Source: Terriglobia bacterium (GTDB lineage: Bacteria > Acidobacteriota > Terriglobia > Bryobacterales > Bryobacteraceae). From it: a stretch of 64,000 nt of DNA. Position 1 is the first letter of the stretch. Each line of letters opens with the position of its first letter. The notes under the pieces were generated by a model. That model did no database searches. It saw only the letters and a list, made by a program, of their open reading frames with translations, and was not told the origin of the DNA. The position numbers and the translations under genes were made by a program. Of this stretch, positions 38,029-47,362 are shown piece after piece. The DNA is taken from the NCBI GenBank assembly GCA_020073445.1, contig JAIQFE010000023.1, forward strand, positions 62,001-126,000. Direction: 5' to 3'.

Positions 38029-39159
38029 CTAGCCGTTTCGATGCGGTCGTGTCGTATGGAGATACGTTTCCCTTCCTGCGGCGCCGCTAACGGCCCAAAC
38101 CTGTTGGTTCGGCAGCGACACTTCGGGTGTCCAGAAGGCATCCGATGGGATGGATTCGGATGGCTCCACGCGACCTGTTTCGATCTCAGCGATGACCAGT
38201 CCCTCACCCTCCGCGTAGCCCCGCCTGGAGAGCGTCCGGCCGTGCGCATCGGCGACTTGGCTTTCGCCTGAGAACCGCAACACCGCCTCGCCGCCGAGAA
38301 CCGAACCAGCCGAATTCCAGGTGTCGCCGACGAGGCTCGCATGGACAACCGGTGCTCCCACCAGCCGGGCAAGGCGGCGGGGAGTCTCCCGGATGGCCTC
38401 GCCCCCGTCGAGTACGCCCCGACCAGCAGCCTGATTCGCACGCGAGACGTTTTGGGAGACGAACGGCCAGCCCGACGCGGCTAGCACCAGATCGACTCGG
38501 CCGGTGAGCCGGCGGGCCGTTCGGTACCGGCACTGCTCCCAGCACAGCGCCGCGCCGGCGTTCATACCGTTTGGCAACGCGAACACAGCACTCTTGATGT
38601 TCTGCGGCCGGGACGGCACGGGTTGTTTAGACGCGACAGTCGCCTGGCGGCTCACCTCCTTCACGAACTCGTCGTCTTCACCGCCCGCGTAAACCGTGCT
38701 CTCGATGTCGGTCGTGGGAAAATCCTTGTCGTGCGTGTAGACGTCGCCCGCCGGCGACGCGAGCACGAACGTATTGAAAACGTCCGCTCCACTGCGCGCC
38801 AGGAACGATCCGGCAATATACGCATTGCCTTCATGCGCGAGTCGTTTCAGCAGCTGCATCGGCGCGCCGTCCAGCGGACGATAGGCGTTCAGGAGTTTTG
38901 TCGGATGGTGGGCGATACCCGTTGTGAAGAACTCCGGCAGAACGACCCAGCGGGCGCCCTCACGCAGCGCCAGCCTAACCCAACGCTCGGCGTTCTCCAG
39001 GTTGGCGTCGACCTCGCCCAGCGTCGCATGCATCTGTACGGCCGCGACGCGGACGGTCTTCGCCGGCGTCTGCGCACGTCCCGGACGAACAATGACTGCA
39101 GCGGCTCCCGCCATGACGGCGCCCTTAATCAGGTTCCTGCGCGAGATGTCGTGCTGCAT
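38029..39159 (-). CDS. Tat-exported carbon-nitrogen hydrolase (nitrilase superfamily)
   Basis: A 376-residue protein from the ATG at 39157-39159, which has GGAGGG seven bases upstream; a TTG five codons earlier is less likely. A twin-arginine signal (SRRNLIKGAVMAGAAAVIV) precedes the nitrilase fold. The catalytic triad is visible, numbered from the TTG: Glu81 (VVLPEFF), Lys150 (HDKDFP) and Cys211 (AALCWEQ). These enzymes hydrolyse amides or nitriles. Periplasmic location is suggested by the Tat signal; the substrate is unknown. Confidence 0.86.
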   Translation of the reverse strand: MQHDISRRNLIKGAVMAGAAAVIVRPGRAQTPAKTVRVAAVQMHATLGEVDANLENAERWVRLALREGARWVVLPEFFTTGIAHHPTKLLNAYRPLDGAPMQLLKRLAHEGNAYIAGSFLARSGADVFNTFVLASPAGDVYTHDKDFPTTDIESTVYAGGEDDEFVKEVSRQATVASKQPVPSRPQNIKSAVFALPNGMNAGAALCWEQCRYRTARRLTGRVDLVLAASGWPFVSQNVSRANQAAGRGVLDGGEAIRETPRRLARLVGAPVVHASLVGDTWNSAGSVLGGEAVLRFSGESQVADAHGRTLSRRGYAEGEGLVIAEIETGRVEPSESIPSDAFWTPEVSLPNQQVWAVSGAAGRETYLHTTRPHRNG

Positions 39160-39226
39160 TCGCTGGCCCTCCAAATCAAGTCACTGCCATCGTATCCCAA
39201 ACCCAGATACTGCGAAACAGGCTCGA

Positions 39227-39475
39227 CTATCGAGCGTCTGGCGTCGTAAACGAATCGGTCACCGTCAGCTCACCCACCCGTAAACGCGCGACCGTTAGAT
39301 CGTCGATCGAGAGAGCCTTCACATTTGCCTTGCCGATCATCAGTCTGCCAATTGCCAAACTGCCAATGGCCAGCGCGCCTAACGCAAACGCACCCACCGC
39401 GAGTGCGCCCAAGGCATTGGCGCCGACGGCAGCCCGGCCAACTGTGATTTGTCGAAACTTGTTAGGACGAAACAT
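39227..39475 (-). CDS. Small repeat protein with A(L/V)GA-type repeats
   Basis: An 82-residue protein with a run of five-residue repeats: GANALGALAVGAFALGALAI then GSLAIGRLMIGKANVKALSI. The period of five with Ala/Leu/Ile-Gly at fixed positions suggests a pentapeptide-like right-handed beta-helix of about two to three turns, continuing in DDLTVARLRVGELTV. Function is unknown. The repeat may also produce a hydrophobic patch, but no signal peptide is present. Confidence 0.6.
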   Translation of the reverse strand: MFRPNKFRQITVGRAAVGANALGALAVGAFALGALAIGSLAIGRLMIGKANVKALSIDDLTVARLRVGELTVTDSFTTPDAR

Positions 39476-39551
39476 ATAAGGTACCTGTCCAGATTATCCT
39501 TCAAGCGCCTGCCCGACCGCCCCCGATTCGCCCGAATGTTACAGTTTCCTT

Positions 39552-40166
39552 ATGGCCGGGCACACAGGTGACCAGGGCGAAGTTACACGCCTATTGGGGG
39601 ATTTGGGGCGCGGCGACAAAGACGCCGTCAATCAGCTTTTGCCGCTGGTCTATGACGAGCTGCATCGCCTGGCCCGCTCCTACTTCCGCCGCGAGCGGGG
39701 CGAGCACACGCTGCAACCCACAGCCTTAGTCCACGAAGCCTACATCCGCCTGGTCGACCAGCGTGCCCCGCTCGAAAGCCGTGGACATTTTCTCGCCGTA
39801 GCAGCCACCCAGATGCGCCGTATCCTGCTGGATTACGCCCGCAAACATCACGCGGCCCGGCGAGGCGGCGCGGGCCAGAAAGTCCTGCTCGAAGACACCA
39901 TGGCGATCTGCCAACAGAAGCCGGTGGACATCATCGCGCTGGACGCCGCTTTACAGAAGCTCGCCGCACTCGACGGCGATCAGTCCCAAGTGGTCGAGCT
40001 GCGATTCTTCGGAGGACTGTCGGTGGAGGAAACCGCGGAGGTCATGGGCAACTCGCCCGCCACCGTCAAGCGCGCCTGGAGTTCCGCGCGCGCGTTCCTG
40101 CATCGCGAAATCACGGGAGGCTCTCTTGACGCCCGAGCGATGGGCGCAGATTCGTCAGATCTTTGA
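39552..40166 (+). CDS. ECF sigma factor, acidobacterial (TIGR02999-like) type
   Basis: A 204-residue sigma factor with the conserved opening VTRLLGDLGRGDKDAVNQLL then PLVYDELHRLARSYFRRERG, EHTLQPTALVHEAYIRLVDQ, and the region-4 helix FFGGLSVEETAEVMGNSPAT. This branch is abundant in Acidobacteria and Planctomycetes and is usually encoded next to a Ser/Thr kinase. Here the next gene begins inside this one (41-bp overlap), so the kinase and sigma factor are coupled in translation and probably form one signalling unit. Confidence 0.93.
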   Translation: MAGHTGDQGEVTRLLGDLGRGDKDAVNQLLPLVYDELHRLARSYFRRERGEHTLQPTALVHEAYIRLVDQRAPLESRGHFLAVAATQMRRILLDYARKHHAARRGGAGQKVLLEDTMAICQQKPVDIIALDAALQKLAALDGDQSQVVELRFFGGLSVEETAEVMGNSPATVKRAWSSARAFLHREITGGSLDARAMGADSSDL

Positions 40167-42132
40167 CGGCGCGCTGGAGCGATCCGAAGTAGACCGTGCT
40201 GCTTACCTTCGGGTGGTCTGCGCCCGCGATGACGATCTGCGCCGCGAAGTCGAGAGCCTGCTCTCGAGCCACGACTCGGCGGGCGACTTTCTCGACAAGC
40301 CCGCGGCCAGTTTTGCCGGCACGACGCAGACGCTGATCAGCTCAGGCATCGACCTTCAGGAATATCCGCCGGGCCATCGCGTCGGAGCCTACGAATTGCA
40401 AAAGTGCATCGGACGCGGAGGCATGGGATCGGTGTGGCTCGCCACGCGCTCCGATAACGAATTCAAGAAGCAAGTCGCGATAAAACTGGTCAAGCGAGGC
40501 ATGGATACCCAGGAGATCCTGCGCCGCTTCCGCCTGGAGCGCCAGCTGCTTGCTGGACTGACGCATCCCAACATCGCCGCGCTGATCGATGGCGGATCCA
40601 CGCCCGACGGCCTTCCGTACCTCGTCATGGAGTACGTCGACGGGATTCGCATCGATCGTTACTGCGAACAGCACAAGAGCACCATCACCGAGCGCCTCAA
40701 ATTGTTCCGCGACGTTTGCGCCGCCGTGCAATACGCCCACGGCAACCTGGTGGTCCACCGCGATCTCAAGGCCGGCAACATCCTGGTCACGGCGGACGGA
40801 ATCCCCAAGCTCCTGGATTTCGGCATCGCCAAGCTCATCCGCAACGAATTCGATACTCTGGCCGCGGCCGAGACGCGCCCCGAGCTGCGCCCCATGACGC
40901 TCGATTACGCCAGTCCCGAGCAGGTTCGAGGCGAGCCGATCACCACGGCTACGGACGTCTATTCGTTGGGTGTGCTTCTCTATAAGCTGCTCACCGGGAA
41001 ATCGCCGTACGGGCTCGCGGCACGATCGGACAGCGCGCTGCGTAAGGCGATCTGCGAACAGGAGCCTCTCAAGCCCAGCGCCGTGGTGTTGACCGACGAG
41101 AAGGCCGTAATCCCCGAAGCCACGCAGAAGATCGACCTCACCCACGAGGAAACGCGCGACAAAGCGCGCCGTCGATTGAAGAAGAAGCTCGCGGGCGATC
41201 TCGACATGATCGTTTTGATGGCTCTGCGCAAGGAGCCTTTGCGCCGCTATGCCTCAGTCGAACAGTTTTCCGGGGATATCCGCCGGTATCTCGAAGGCCG
41301 GCCGGTCATCGCACGAAGCGACACTTTCGGCTACCGGTCGGCGAGATTCCTTCGGCGCAATGCCGTGGCCGTCGCTGCGGCAACCGTGGCAACGCTAACC
41401 CTGTTAGGCGCAACGATCCTCGAACAGCAGTCCGCGGCGCGCGCCTCGCAGCGCGACGCCATCGCCGAAGCACGACTCAAAGTCGTCGAAGCCGAGTCGC
41501 TCCACCAGCAGGGCGATCTGATGGATGCTTATTTCCACTTGGCCGAATCGCAAGGCCGGCCGGCGGCTCTGGAAACCTATCGAAGCGCGCTAGCTTCGGC
41601 CCGCGAGTTCGAACGGACACACGCCGAGTTGCCAGCTGCCTCGCGATTTCTTGCGCGCGCGGCGATCCAAGTGGGCAATTTCGCGCCTGACGAGGCGCTG
41701 GACCTCTTCACCGAAGCTCGTTCCCGATTGGATGCCCTCGCCGAAACAGAGACAGCGGAATACTTCGCCGCCCTCGAAGGGCTGGGGCGCGCGCAGTTCC
41801 GGCGCCGGGACCTGCTCGCTTCCCTCGCCAGCTTCAGCCGAGCGCTCCAGATCGCCGAACGCCAGTCTTCGTCGGGCGGCAGGAAGCTCGACCAGGCGTC
41901 GGCAAACTTCTGGGTCGGCGCGGTCCTGGCGCAAAATGGCGAGAATGAAGCCGCCGCCGCCAAGCTCCGCAAAGCATTCGAACTATATCGCGACCTCGCA
42001 GGCGCTCAGGTAAACGGCGCGGAAGATTCTCCCGCGGGTTATCGAAAAGCATTGGCGGATTTGGCCGCACAAGCCCCTCCCGATCTTCGCCAGGTCATCG
42101 AGTCACAATTGCGCGAGTCCGCTCCCGGTTGA
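40126..42132 (+). CDS. Membrane Ser/Thr protein kinase with TPR-like periplasmic part
   Basis: A 668-residue kinase. The TTG at 40126 is chosen because GGGAGG lies 5 bases ahead and it gives the family start TPERWAQIRQIFDGALERS. Kinase landmarks: Gly-rich loop GRGGMG (96-101), Lys120, HRDLKAGN (211-218) and DFG (231-233). One membrane helix follows near residues 405-425. The C-terminal 240 residues are Ala/Glu-rich helical repeats resembling TPRs, predicted periplasmic. The overlap with the upstream sigma gene suggests that the sigma factor is a substrate or partner. Confidence 0.93.
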   Translation: MTPERWAQIRQIFDGALERSEVDRAAYLRVVCARDDDLRREVESLLSSHDSAGDFLDKPAASFAGTTQTLISSGIDLQEYPPGHRVGAYELQKCIGRGGMGSVWLATRSDNEFKKQVAIKLVKRGMDTQEILRRFRLERQLLAGLTHPNIAALIDGGSTPDGLPYLVMEYVDGIRIDRYCEQHKSTITERLKLFRDVCAAVQYAHGNLVVHRDLKAGNILVTADGIPKLLDFGIAKLIRNEFDTLAAAETRPELRPMTLDYASPEQVRGEPITTATDVYSLGVLLYKLLTGKSPYGLAARSDSALRKAICEQEPLKPSAVVLTDEKAVIPEATQKIDLTHEETRDKARRRLKKKLAGDLDMIVLMALRKEPLRRYASVEQFSGDIRRYLEGRPVIARSDTFGYRSARFLRRNAVAVAAATVATLTLLGATILEQQSAARASQRDAIAEARLKVVEAESLHQQGDLMDAYFHLAESQGRPAALETYRSALASAREFERTHAELPAASRFLARAAIQVGNFAPDEALDLFTEARSRLDALAETETAEYFAALEGLGRAQFRRRDLLASLASFSRALQIAERQSSSGGRKLDQASANFWVGAVLAQNGENEAAAAKLRKAFELYRDLAGAQVNGAEDSPAGYRKALADLAAQAPPDLRQVIESQLRESAPG

Positions 42133-42152
42133 GTTGATACCATGAAGTCGCA

Positions 42153-43358
42153 TTGAAGCCCTCACTGCGCGTCGCGCTCTTCACCGATTCGTTCGATGAA
42201 GCCAACGGGGTCGCCACTTTCTGCCAACAGTTCGCCGCATTTACTCTGCAGCAGAACATTCCGTTTCTCTGCGTCCGCCCCGGTTCGCAAAGGCGTTCGA
42301 TCTGTGACCAGTCGCTGACAACGCTAGAGCTAAAGAGAAGCCCGGCGGCGTTTCCAATAGACTACGGATTCCGCTGCGATCCTTTGCTGAGCCGGTATAA
42401 GAGCTGGGTCACGGATCAGCTCCGGTTGTTCGGGCCCGATTTGGTGCATATCACTGGACCCGGAGATTTTGGGATCTTGGGGTTTTGGGCCGCTCATTCG
42501 CTGGGGATTCCGCTGGTCGCGTCCTGGCACACAAATCTGCACGAGTACGCGGGCCGGCGTCTGGATAGGCTGTGCTCCCGCCTGCCAGCTGCCTGGCGGA
42601 AGCGCGTCGTCCGGACGGGAGAATCTCTGAGCTTGGATGCCCTCATGCGATTCTACCGATTGCCTCGCTTCGTGTTGGCTCCCAATGAATCGATGATTCA
42701 ATTGCTCAAGGACCGCGTGCACAAACCCGCGTACTTTCTGCCGCACGGAGTCGACACGAATCTCTATTCCCCCGCCCGCCGTCACCAGCGGAACGGTTCG
42801 TTCTGCATCGGGTATGTGGGCCGTTTCACTCCCGAAAAGGGCGTGCGGTTATTCGTGGACCTGGAGCAGAGGCTGCTTGCCGCCGGCCGCAACGATTTTC
42901 GATTGGTTTTGATCGGAGAAGGAACTGAAAAGGGTTGGCTGAAGAATAATCTCCGGTGCGCCGAGTTCCCTGGCATTCTTCGCGGTGAGGCGCTGGCGGA
43001 AGCATACGCGGACATGGACGTGTTCGTGTTTCCCTCCCGCACGGATACTTTCGGCTTAGTGCTGCTTGAAGCGATGGCATCCGGAGTCCCTGTGGTGGTG
43101 AGCCCGGAGGCCGCGGTCCGCGTGGAGGTACAGCATGGCGTTACGGGATTTGTGGCGCAGGATATCGGCAGCTTTACCGACAGTGTTCTTCGCCTGATGG
43201 AGAATGACGCGTTGCGCCGGGAGATGAGCTGCGCAGCCCGCCAATTCGCGTGTTCGAAGGCTTGGTCTGAAGTGTTCCCCCAGGTGTACCGCACCTACGA
43301 ACTCGGCCTGAAGGAGTGCGATTACTTGCGACCTCTTCGGCCTGACCCGAATCTATAG
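42153..43358 (+). CDS. GT4-type glycosyltransferase
   Basis: A 401-residue GT-B enzyme with a TTG start (no better start seen). The N-terminal domain has VALFTDSFDEANGVATFCQQ and SWHTNLHEYAG. The C-terminal domain has GYVGRFTPEKGVRLFVDLEQ and the donor-site segment FPSRTDTFGLVLLEAMASGV with the EX7E-type pair. The pattern matches the mannosyl/glucosyl glycolipid-type GT4 enzymes, such as those that make glycosyl diacylglycerol, but the acceptor is not determined. Confidence 0.88.
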   Translation: MKPSLRVALFTDSFDEANGVATFCQQFAAFTLQQNIPFLCVRPGSQRRSICDQSLTTLELKRSPAAFPIDYGFRCDPLLSRYKSWVTDQLRLFGPDLVHITGPGDFGILGFWAAHSLGIPLVASWHTNLHEYAGRRLDRLCSRLPAAWRKRVVRTGESLSLDALMRFYRLPRFVLAPNESMIQLLKDRVHKPAYFLPHGVDTNLYSPARRHQRNGSFCIGYVGRFTPEKGVRLFVDLEQRLLAAGRNDFRLVLIGEGTEKGWLKNNLRCAEFPGILRGEALAEAYADMDVFVFPSRTDTFGLVLLEAMASGVPVVVSPEAAVRVEVQHGVTGFVAQDIGSFTDSVLRLMENDALRREMSCAARQFACSKAWSEVFPQVYRTYELGLKECDYLRPLRPDPNL

Positions 43359-43391
43359 TGCTACGCGGGTTCGCGCGAGAGGGACTTCAGG

Positions 43392-44021
43392 ATGGCCTAC
43401 AATTACGGATCGTTGGTTTTCACCCCCGTCATCAAGGCGCTGCAGGAACGCTATGGCAGCCGCCGTCAATACGCCAGGCGCGAAGCCTCGGGCATCACCG
43501 GCCACGGCTTGGGACCTCCAGAGACAGAGTTCGTCAGCGAGGCGGACAGCTTCTACATGGCCAGCGTGGGCGCCACAGGCTGGCCCTACGTCCAGCATCG
43601 CGGCGGCCCCAAGGGGTTCCTCAAAGTCATCGACGAACACACCGTCGCCTTTGCGGATTTCCGCGGCAACAAGCAGTTCATCAGCGCCGGCAACCTGACC
43701 ACCGACGACCGCGTGGCCCTGATCTTCGTCGACTATCCCCGGCAGGCGCGCCTCAAACTTCTTGGCCACGTGAAAATCCTCGAAGGCGCGGACGCGCAGG
43801 AGTGGCTCGTAAAACTCCGCCTCCCAGGCTACAGCGCGGTGCTGGAACGGGTGTTCCTGATCCACGTCGACGCCTTCGACTGGAACTGCCCCCAGCACAT
43901 CACCCCGCGCTTCACCGAAGAGCAAATCCGCACCGCGCTCTCGCCGATTGAAGAACGAATGAACGCACTGGAGCATGAAAACCAGCAGCTCCGGGCCGAG
44001 ATCGCGCGACTAAAGGCCTAA
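43392..44021 (+). CDS. Pyridoxamine 5'-phosphate oxidase-family flavoprotein
   Basis: A 209-residue protein. YGSRRQYARREASGITGHGL at the start and SFYMASVGATGWPYVQHRGG then PKGFLKVIDEHTVAFADFRG match the split-barrel FMN-binding fold. The C-terminal helix MNALEHENQQLRAEIARLKA is an added coiled coil absent from classic PdxH. This is the branch that binds FMN or F420 and reduces small molecules. It lies 33 bp after the glycosyltransferase. Confidence 0.85.
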   Translation: MAYNYGSLVFTPVIKALQERYGSRRQYARREASGITGHGLGPPETEFVSEADSFYMASVGATGWPYVQHRGGPKGFLKVIDEHTVAFADFRGNKQFISAGNLTTDDRVALIFVDYPRQARLKLLGHVKILEGADAQEWLVKLRLPGYSAVLERVFLIHVDAFDWNCPQHITPRFTEEQIRTALSPIEERMNALEHENQQLRAEIARLKA

Positions 44022-44035
44022 AACCAGTCAGCCGG

Positions 44036-45046
44036 CTATTGCGCGGCGCGCTGAATTAACTCCCACATCAATCCGTTGACGTCGCGGACGAATACATTGC
44101 CCGCGCCATTCGCGCGCACAATCGCTTTGCCGCCGGTGGTAGCCACGGTGCCGCCGGCCTTCTTCCACTGATCGACGGCGGCGTTGACATCCCGCACCAC
44201 CATCGTGAACGCGGGCGATCCCGGATCTTCCGCGCCTCCGGCAACCTTCGCGCGCGGCACGCCGCTATATTCGATCAGTCCGAAGTCGAGCGTCGTGCCT
44301 GGAATGCTTCCGTGCGTGATCCGCCATTGGGCTCCCGGCAGGCCAATGAGATTCGCGACCACTGCATTCGTCCCCAGCGCGCCCGTCGCCCGCGCGTTGA
44401 AACCGATCGCGTCGCGCAGGAAAGCGACCGTCTTCGCCGAGTCCTCGATCGAGAACTGCACCGAGGCGCCCAGAATATCGCCGGTCGCGGACGCGGGCAG
44501 CGGATCGGGCTGCTGCAATTCGACAAAGAAACCGTCGGGATCGCGAACCACGATCTCGCGAAGCTTGCTGTTCGGATTCCCGGTCGGATTCACCGGAGCT
44601 CCGCCGATGGTCACTATGGGCGCGCCCGAAGCCTTTACCTTCGCCATCACTTTTTCGATATCCCGCACCTGTAGAGCCAGCGTCGCCGCTCCGGGATCCT
44701 GAATGTTCGGCCGAACGGGCTTGCGCGATCCGCCCGTGAATTCCGTCAACTCGAACCCGATCGCCGCATTCGGAATGCGGAATGTCGCTGCGCGAAAGCT
44801 CATGCCTTTCGTCGCCGTGAACTTCGACATGTCCTCGTCGAGCTTCTGCGGTTGCTGTGTCAGCGGATCGCGGGCTCCATTTACCGGCAAGGCCAGCACA
44901 TCGCGGTAAAACGGAACCGTCTTATCGAGACTCTCAGTCGTATGCGCCAGGTTCTGGAGCTGGACCACCGGCGTTGTCTGCGCGGAGGCAATCCCGGCAA
45001 CCAGGCTCGCGGCGACGGAAATCGTCAACAGGGTTGTGGACGGCAT
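44036..45046 (-). CDS. Secreted double-VOC protein
   Basis: A 336-residue protein from the ATG at 45044-45046; a GTG seven codons earlier is the alternative. The signal peptide is MPSTTLLTISVAASLVAGIA. Two VOC domains follow (about residues 30-165 and 195-330): QLQNLAHTTESLDKTVPFYR with EIVVRDPDGFFVELQ at the first end, and SVQFSIEDSAKTVAFLRDAI with DVNGLMWELIQ at the second. It is probably periplasmic; ligand unknown. It lies downstream of nothing obvious and is followed on the same strand by a cluster of unrelated secreted proteins. Confidence 0.83.
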   Translation of the reverse strand: MPSTTLLTISVAASLVAGIASAQTTPVVQLQNLAHTTESLDKTVPFYRDVLALPVNGARDPLTQQPQKLDEDMSKFTATKGMSFRAATFRIPNAAIGFELTEFTGGSRKPVRPNIQDPGAATLALQVRDIEKVMAKVKASGAPIVTIGGAPVNPTGNPNSKLREIVVRDPDGFFVELQQPDPLPASATGDILGASVQFSIEDSAKTVAFLRDAIGFNARATGALGTNAVVANLIGLPGAQWRITHGSIPGTTLDFGLIEYSGVPRAKVAGGAEDPGSPAFTMVVRDVNAAVDQWKKAGGTVATTGGKAIVRANGAGNVFVRDVNGLMWELIQRAAQ

Positions 45047-45072
45047 CCTCGAAGTATATCCCGGCACTGGCT

Positions 45073-45864
45073 CTAGTTTTCCGCGGGCATTTTTTCGCTC
45101 TGGTCGACGACCAGAACTTCCGCCGTTCCTCTTTGCCGCTCCAAGTGAAGGCCTAGTCTATCCACGGCGTCGAACATAGAGGGGCCGTCCTGTCCGGCGT
45201 CCCGCTGTTGCAGGGTGATCCACGCCAGCGTGAAGTCGTAGGACTGCGTAAGCCCGGTTTGATCGACCACCGGGCCCTCGCGAAAATACCCTGGCGCAAG
45301 CGTTTGCAATTGCTGCGCCAGTTGAGCGGTAGTCATGTTCTGGCAGTTGGCGGTTGTAACACCATTCTCACCAAACATGCTTCGGCTGCATCCGGATTGT
45401 CGATTTTCGCCATCGGGGAGCGGTTTGATCTTCAGTCCGCCCTTGCCCTGGGTGAGTGCGTAGATCACAATTGGCCTCTGCTCGCGGTGGATTTTCATCT
45501 TGAACCCGTCTGCCAACAGGTTTTGCAACATCAAAGGAATTTGATCCCGCGAAGCGTCGCTTGGTATTTTCGCCACAATATCAAATCGCGGGACATCACC
45601 GTTGGCTTGACCCGGCGGATCGATCAACCAGCTAGGTCCGGCCAGTTGGCGTCCACCCACACCGTAAGCGATCATGATCAGCTCTTTTAACTGACGATTT
45701 GCGATCCGCAAAGTCGTGCCCGGCGCCACGTTCAGAGTCGGTACGTAACTGTCCAGGGTGGCGTCCGGCGACGACGGGCGAAGCGAGGCCACCTCGAACT
45801 CCGGCTTTCGCGAATCTTGGGCAGCGAGTACGCCCACTAGCACTAAAAGAAGCGGATATCTCAT
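45073..45864 (-). CDS. TIGR03435-family acidobacterial protein
   Basis: A 263-residue protein from the ATG at 45862-45864, with GAGGA seven bases upstream and a signal peptide MRYPLLLVLVGVLAAQ. Characteristic steps: FEVASLRPSSPDA, APGTTLRIANRQLKELIMIA, LMLQNLLADGFKMKIHREQR then PIVIYALT, VVDQTGLTQSYDFTLAW and a terminus EVLVVDQSEKMPAEN. The family is almost confined to Acidobacteria, occurs in many copies per genome and has no known function. It shows no enzymatic residues that I can point to. Confidence 0.9.
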   Translation of the reverse strand: MRYPLLLVLVGVLAAQDSRKPEFEVASLRPSSPDATLDSYVPTLNVAPGTTLRIANRQLKELIMIAYGVGGRQLAGPSWLIDPPGQANGDVPRFDIVAKIPSDASRDQIPLMLQNLLADGFKMKIHREQRPIVIYALTQGKGGLKIKPLPDGENRQSGCSRSMFGENGVTTANCQNMTTAQLAQQLQTLAPGYFREGPVVDQTGLTQSYDFTLAWITLQQRDAGQDGPSMFDAVDRLGLHLERQRGTAEVLVVDQSEKMPAEN

Positions 45865-45875
45865 CGGTAGATCCT

Positions 45876-46424
45876 CTAACGCTGGCTCGCCTCTCCACGG
45901 GCGACCCTCTGGTTGAATTGTGCCGATTGGTTGCGCGGAATACTCAAGCTCTGCCAACTGGCGTGTTGCAGATGCTTCGCGAGGAACACGATTTGTCCCA
46001 CGTGATAGGCGTAATGCCCCAGCTGGCGATGAATCGCCTGCGCGACCGAATGCGCCTCGCCGCGAATCGTCACGCGTCGGCAGAGATCCGAATCCGTTAG
46101 CGGCTGGAGCGCGTCAAAAACACAGCGCCACCCGTCCTCCCACAACTGGACAACCTCGGCCCGGGTGGCGGGCGGATCTACGAACTCCGCATCCCGATTT
46201 CGGAGCGCACTCTCTCCGTCGGCATGCGGAAAGCCGGTCCAACGCGAGATCATGTTGCCTGCCATGTGCTTGATGATAATCGCCACCGAATTCATCTCCG
46301 GATCGAGAGTCTCGTAGAGTTGGCTGTCGCTCAATTGCCCCAGAGCGCGATCGCCTAAAGACTTGTAATACCGAAACAGCGTGATCCCGTCCGTGAGGCA
46401 GGACGTGGTGAATTCGAGGGCCAT
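45876..46424 (-). CDS. DUF1572/DinB-like protein
   Basis: A 182-residue four-helix protein. FTTSCLTDGITLFRYYKSLG, then VAIIIKHMAGNMISRWTGF and QLGHYAYHVGQIVFLAKHL place it in the DinB/YfiT superfamily. The three His of the metal site are plausible at IIKHMAG, RQLGHYAYH and the second His of that segment. The members typically bind divalent metal and some transfer thiols. It lies just upstream of the TIGR03435 gene on the same strand (11-bp gap). Confidence 0.85.
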   Translation of the reverse strand: MALEFTTSCLTDGITLFRYYKSLGDRALGQLSDSQLYETLDPEMNSVAIIIKHMAGNMISRWTGFPHADGESALRNRDAEFVDPPATRAEVVQLWEDGWRCVFDALQPLTDSDLCRRVTIRGEAHSVAQAIHRQLGHYAYHVGQIVFLAKHLQHASWQSLSIPRNQSAQFNQRVARGEASQR

Positions 46425-46468
46425 GCCCGCATGTTAGCAAGCCCCGCGATGTTCGCTGGTTGGATTAT

Positions 46469-47341
46469 TTATTTGCTCGGCGCGGGACCTTTGCCAGGCC
46501 CGGCGCCCCGGCCAGGGCCAGCTGCCTGCAATAGATGCGTCATCGTATGGACGAAGCGCAGTTTGCCGTCCTCCACGCGGAATAGGTGCGTATCGGGGGC
46601 TCCGCTACCGCCATTGGGACCGCCGGCGCCGAAGGTGCAAAAGGCCACGACCGCTCCCATGGTCTCGTCGACCACGAAGTGCCGGTTCGCAATGTTGACA
46701 CCACTTGGCACGCCGACATCGCAGGAGTCATCCGCGGCGCCTTTGCCGGTATGCATGCCACCCTCGGTGCGATTGCAGGGATAGCCCCACGGCACCAGGT
46801 CCTTTTTTCCTTCCAGGAAAGCATCCAAATAGGCGTTGGCGGCGGCAACCAGCGTCGCGCGGGTATCGCGCTTGGCGGTGGTGGGAATGGGACTCCAATC
46901 CTCGGAGGTCGCGTACTTTAGATAGGCATCGACGTTAAATCCCCAGTAACCCGTGGTGGTCCACATCATCTCGATTTCAGCGATCAGCCCATGATTTATC
47001 CGCATCCGCGTGCCGAGCGCATACGGAGCGCTCTTATCCGAAACGATGATTTCCGTGTACGTCTGGCAGGTCGAGGTGTCCAGCAGGCTGCGATTGTGAT
47101 CGATCTTCATCGCCTTTTTGATGAGACCCTCGTCGATGTTCATCGGCTTGAAGTTCTCGACGTAACCCAGCCCCTTCGCGAGCGGCAGTCCGGCGATGTC
47201 GCCCTTGGTCTGAGCGGTCAGGTAGAGATCGGCTGCAGCCTTGAGGCCTTCTCGTGTGCACGAGACGTCCGCCGCGAAACTGGCCGCCGGCGCAAGCAGC
47301 GCGCCGCCGAGCATGACCCACTTAAGAACGATTCGATTCAT
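46469..47341 (-). CDS. Secreted protein of unknown function, Gly/Pro-rich tail
   Basis: A 290-residue protein with signal peptide MNRIVLKWVMLGGALLAPAA (cleavage near AFA-AD). The mature protein begins SCTREGLKAAADLYLTAQTK and has paired sequences such as IAEIEMMWTTTGYWGFNVDA and ANRHFVVDETMGAVVAFCTF, which look like a SnoaL/NTF2-type fold. Several Cys could form disulfides. The tail GPGRGAGPGKGPAPSK is a low-complexity extension. I do not recognise a named family with confidence. It is first in distance order of a three-gene leftward cluster with DUF6152 and the duplicated-domain gene. Confidence 0.65.
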   Translation of the reverse strand: MNRIVLKWVMLGGALLAPAASFAADVSCTREGLKAAADLYLTAQTKGDIAGLPLAKGLGYVENFKPMNIDEGLIKKAMKIDHNRSLLDTSTCQTYTEIIVSDKSAPYALGTRMRINHGLIAEIEMMWTTTGYWGFNVDAYLKYATSEDWSPIPTTAKRDTRATLVAAANAYLDAFLEGKKDLVPWGYPCNRTEGGMHTGKGAADDSCDVGVPSGVNIANRHFVVDETMGAVVAFCTFGAGGPNGGSGAPDTHLFRVEDGKLRFVHTMTHLLQAAGPGRGAGPGKGPAPSK

Positions 47342-47362
47342 CGGATGCCTCCCAGTGTTATC

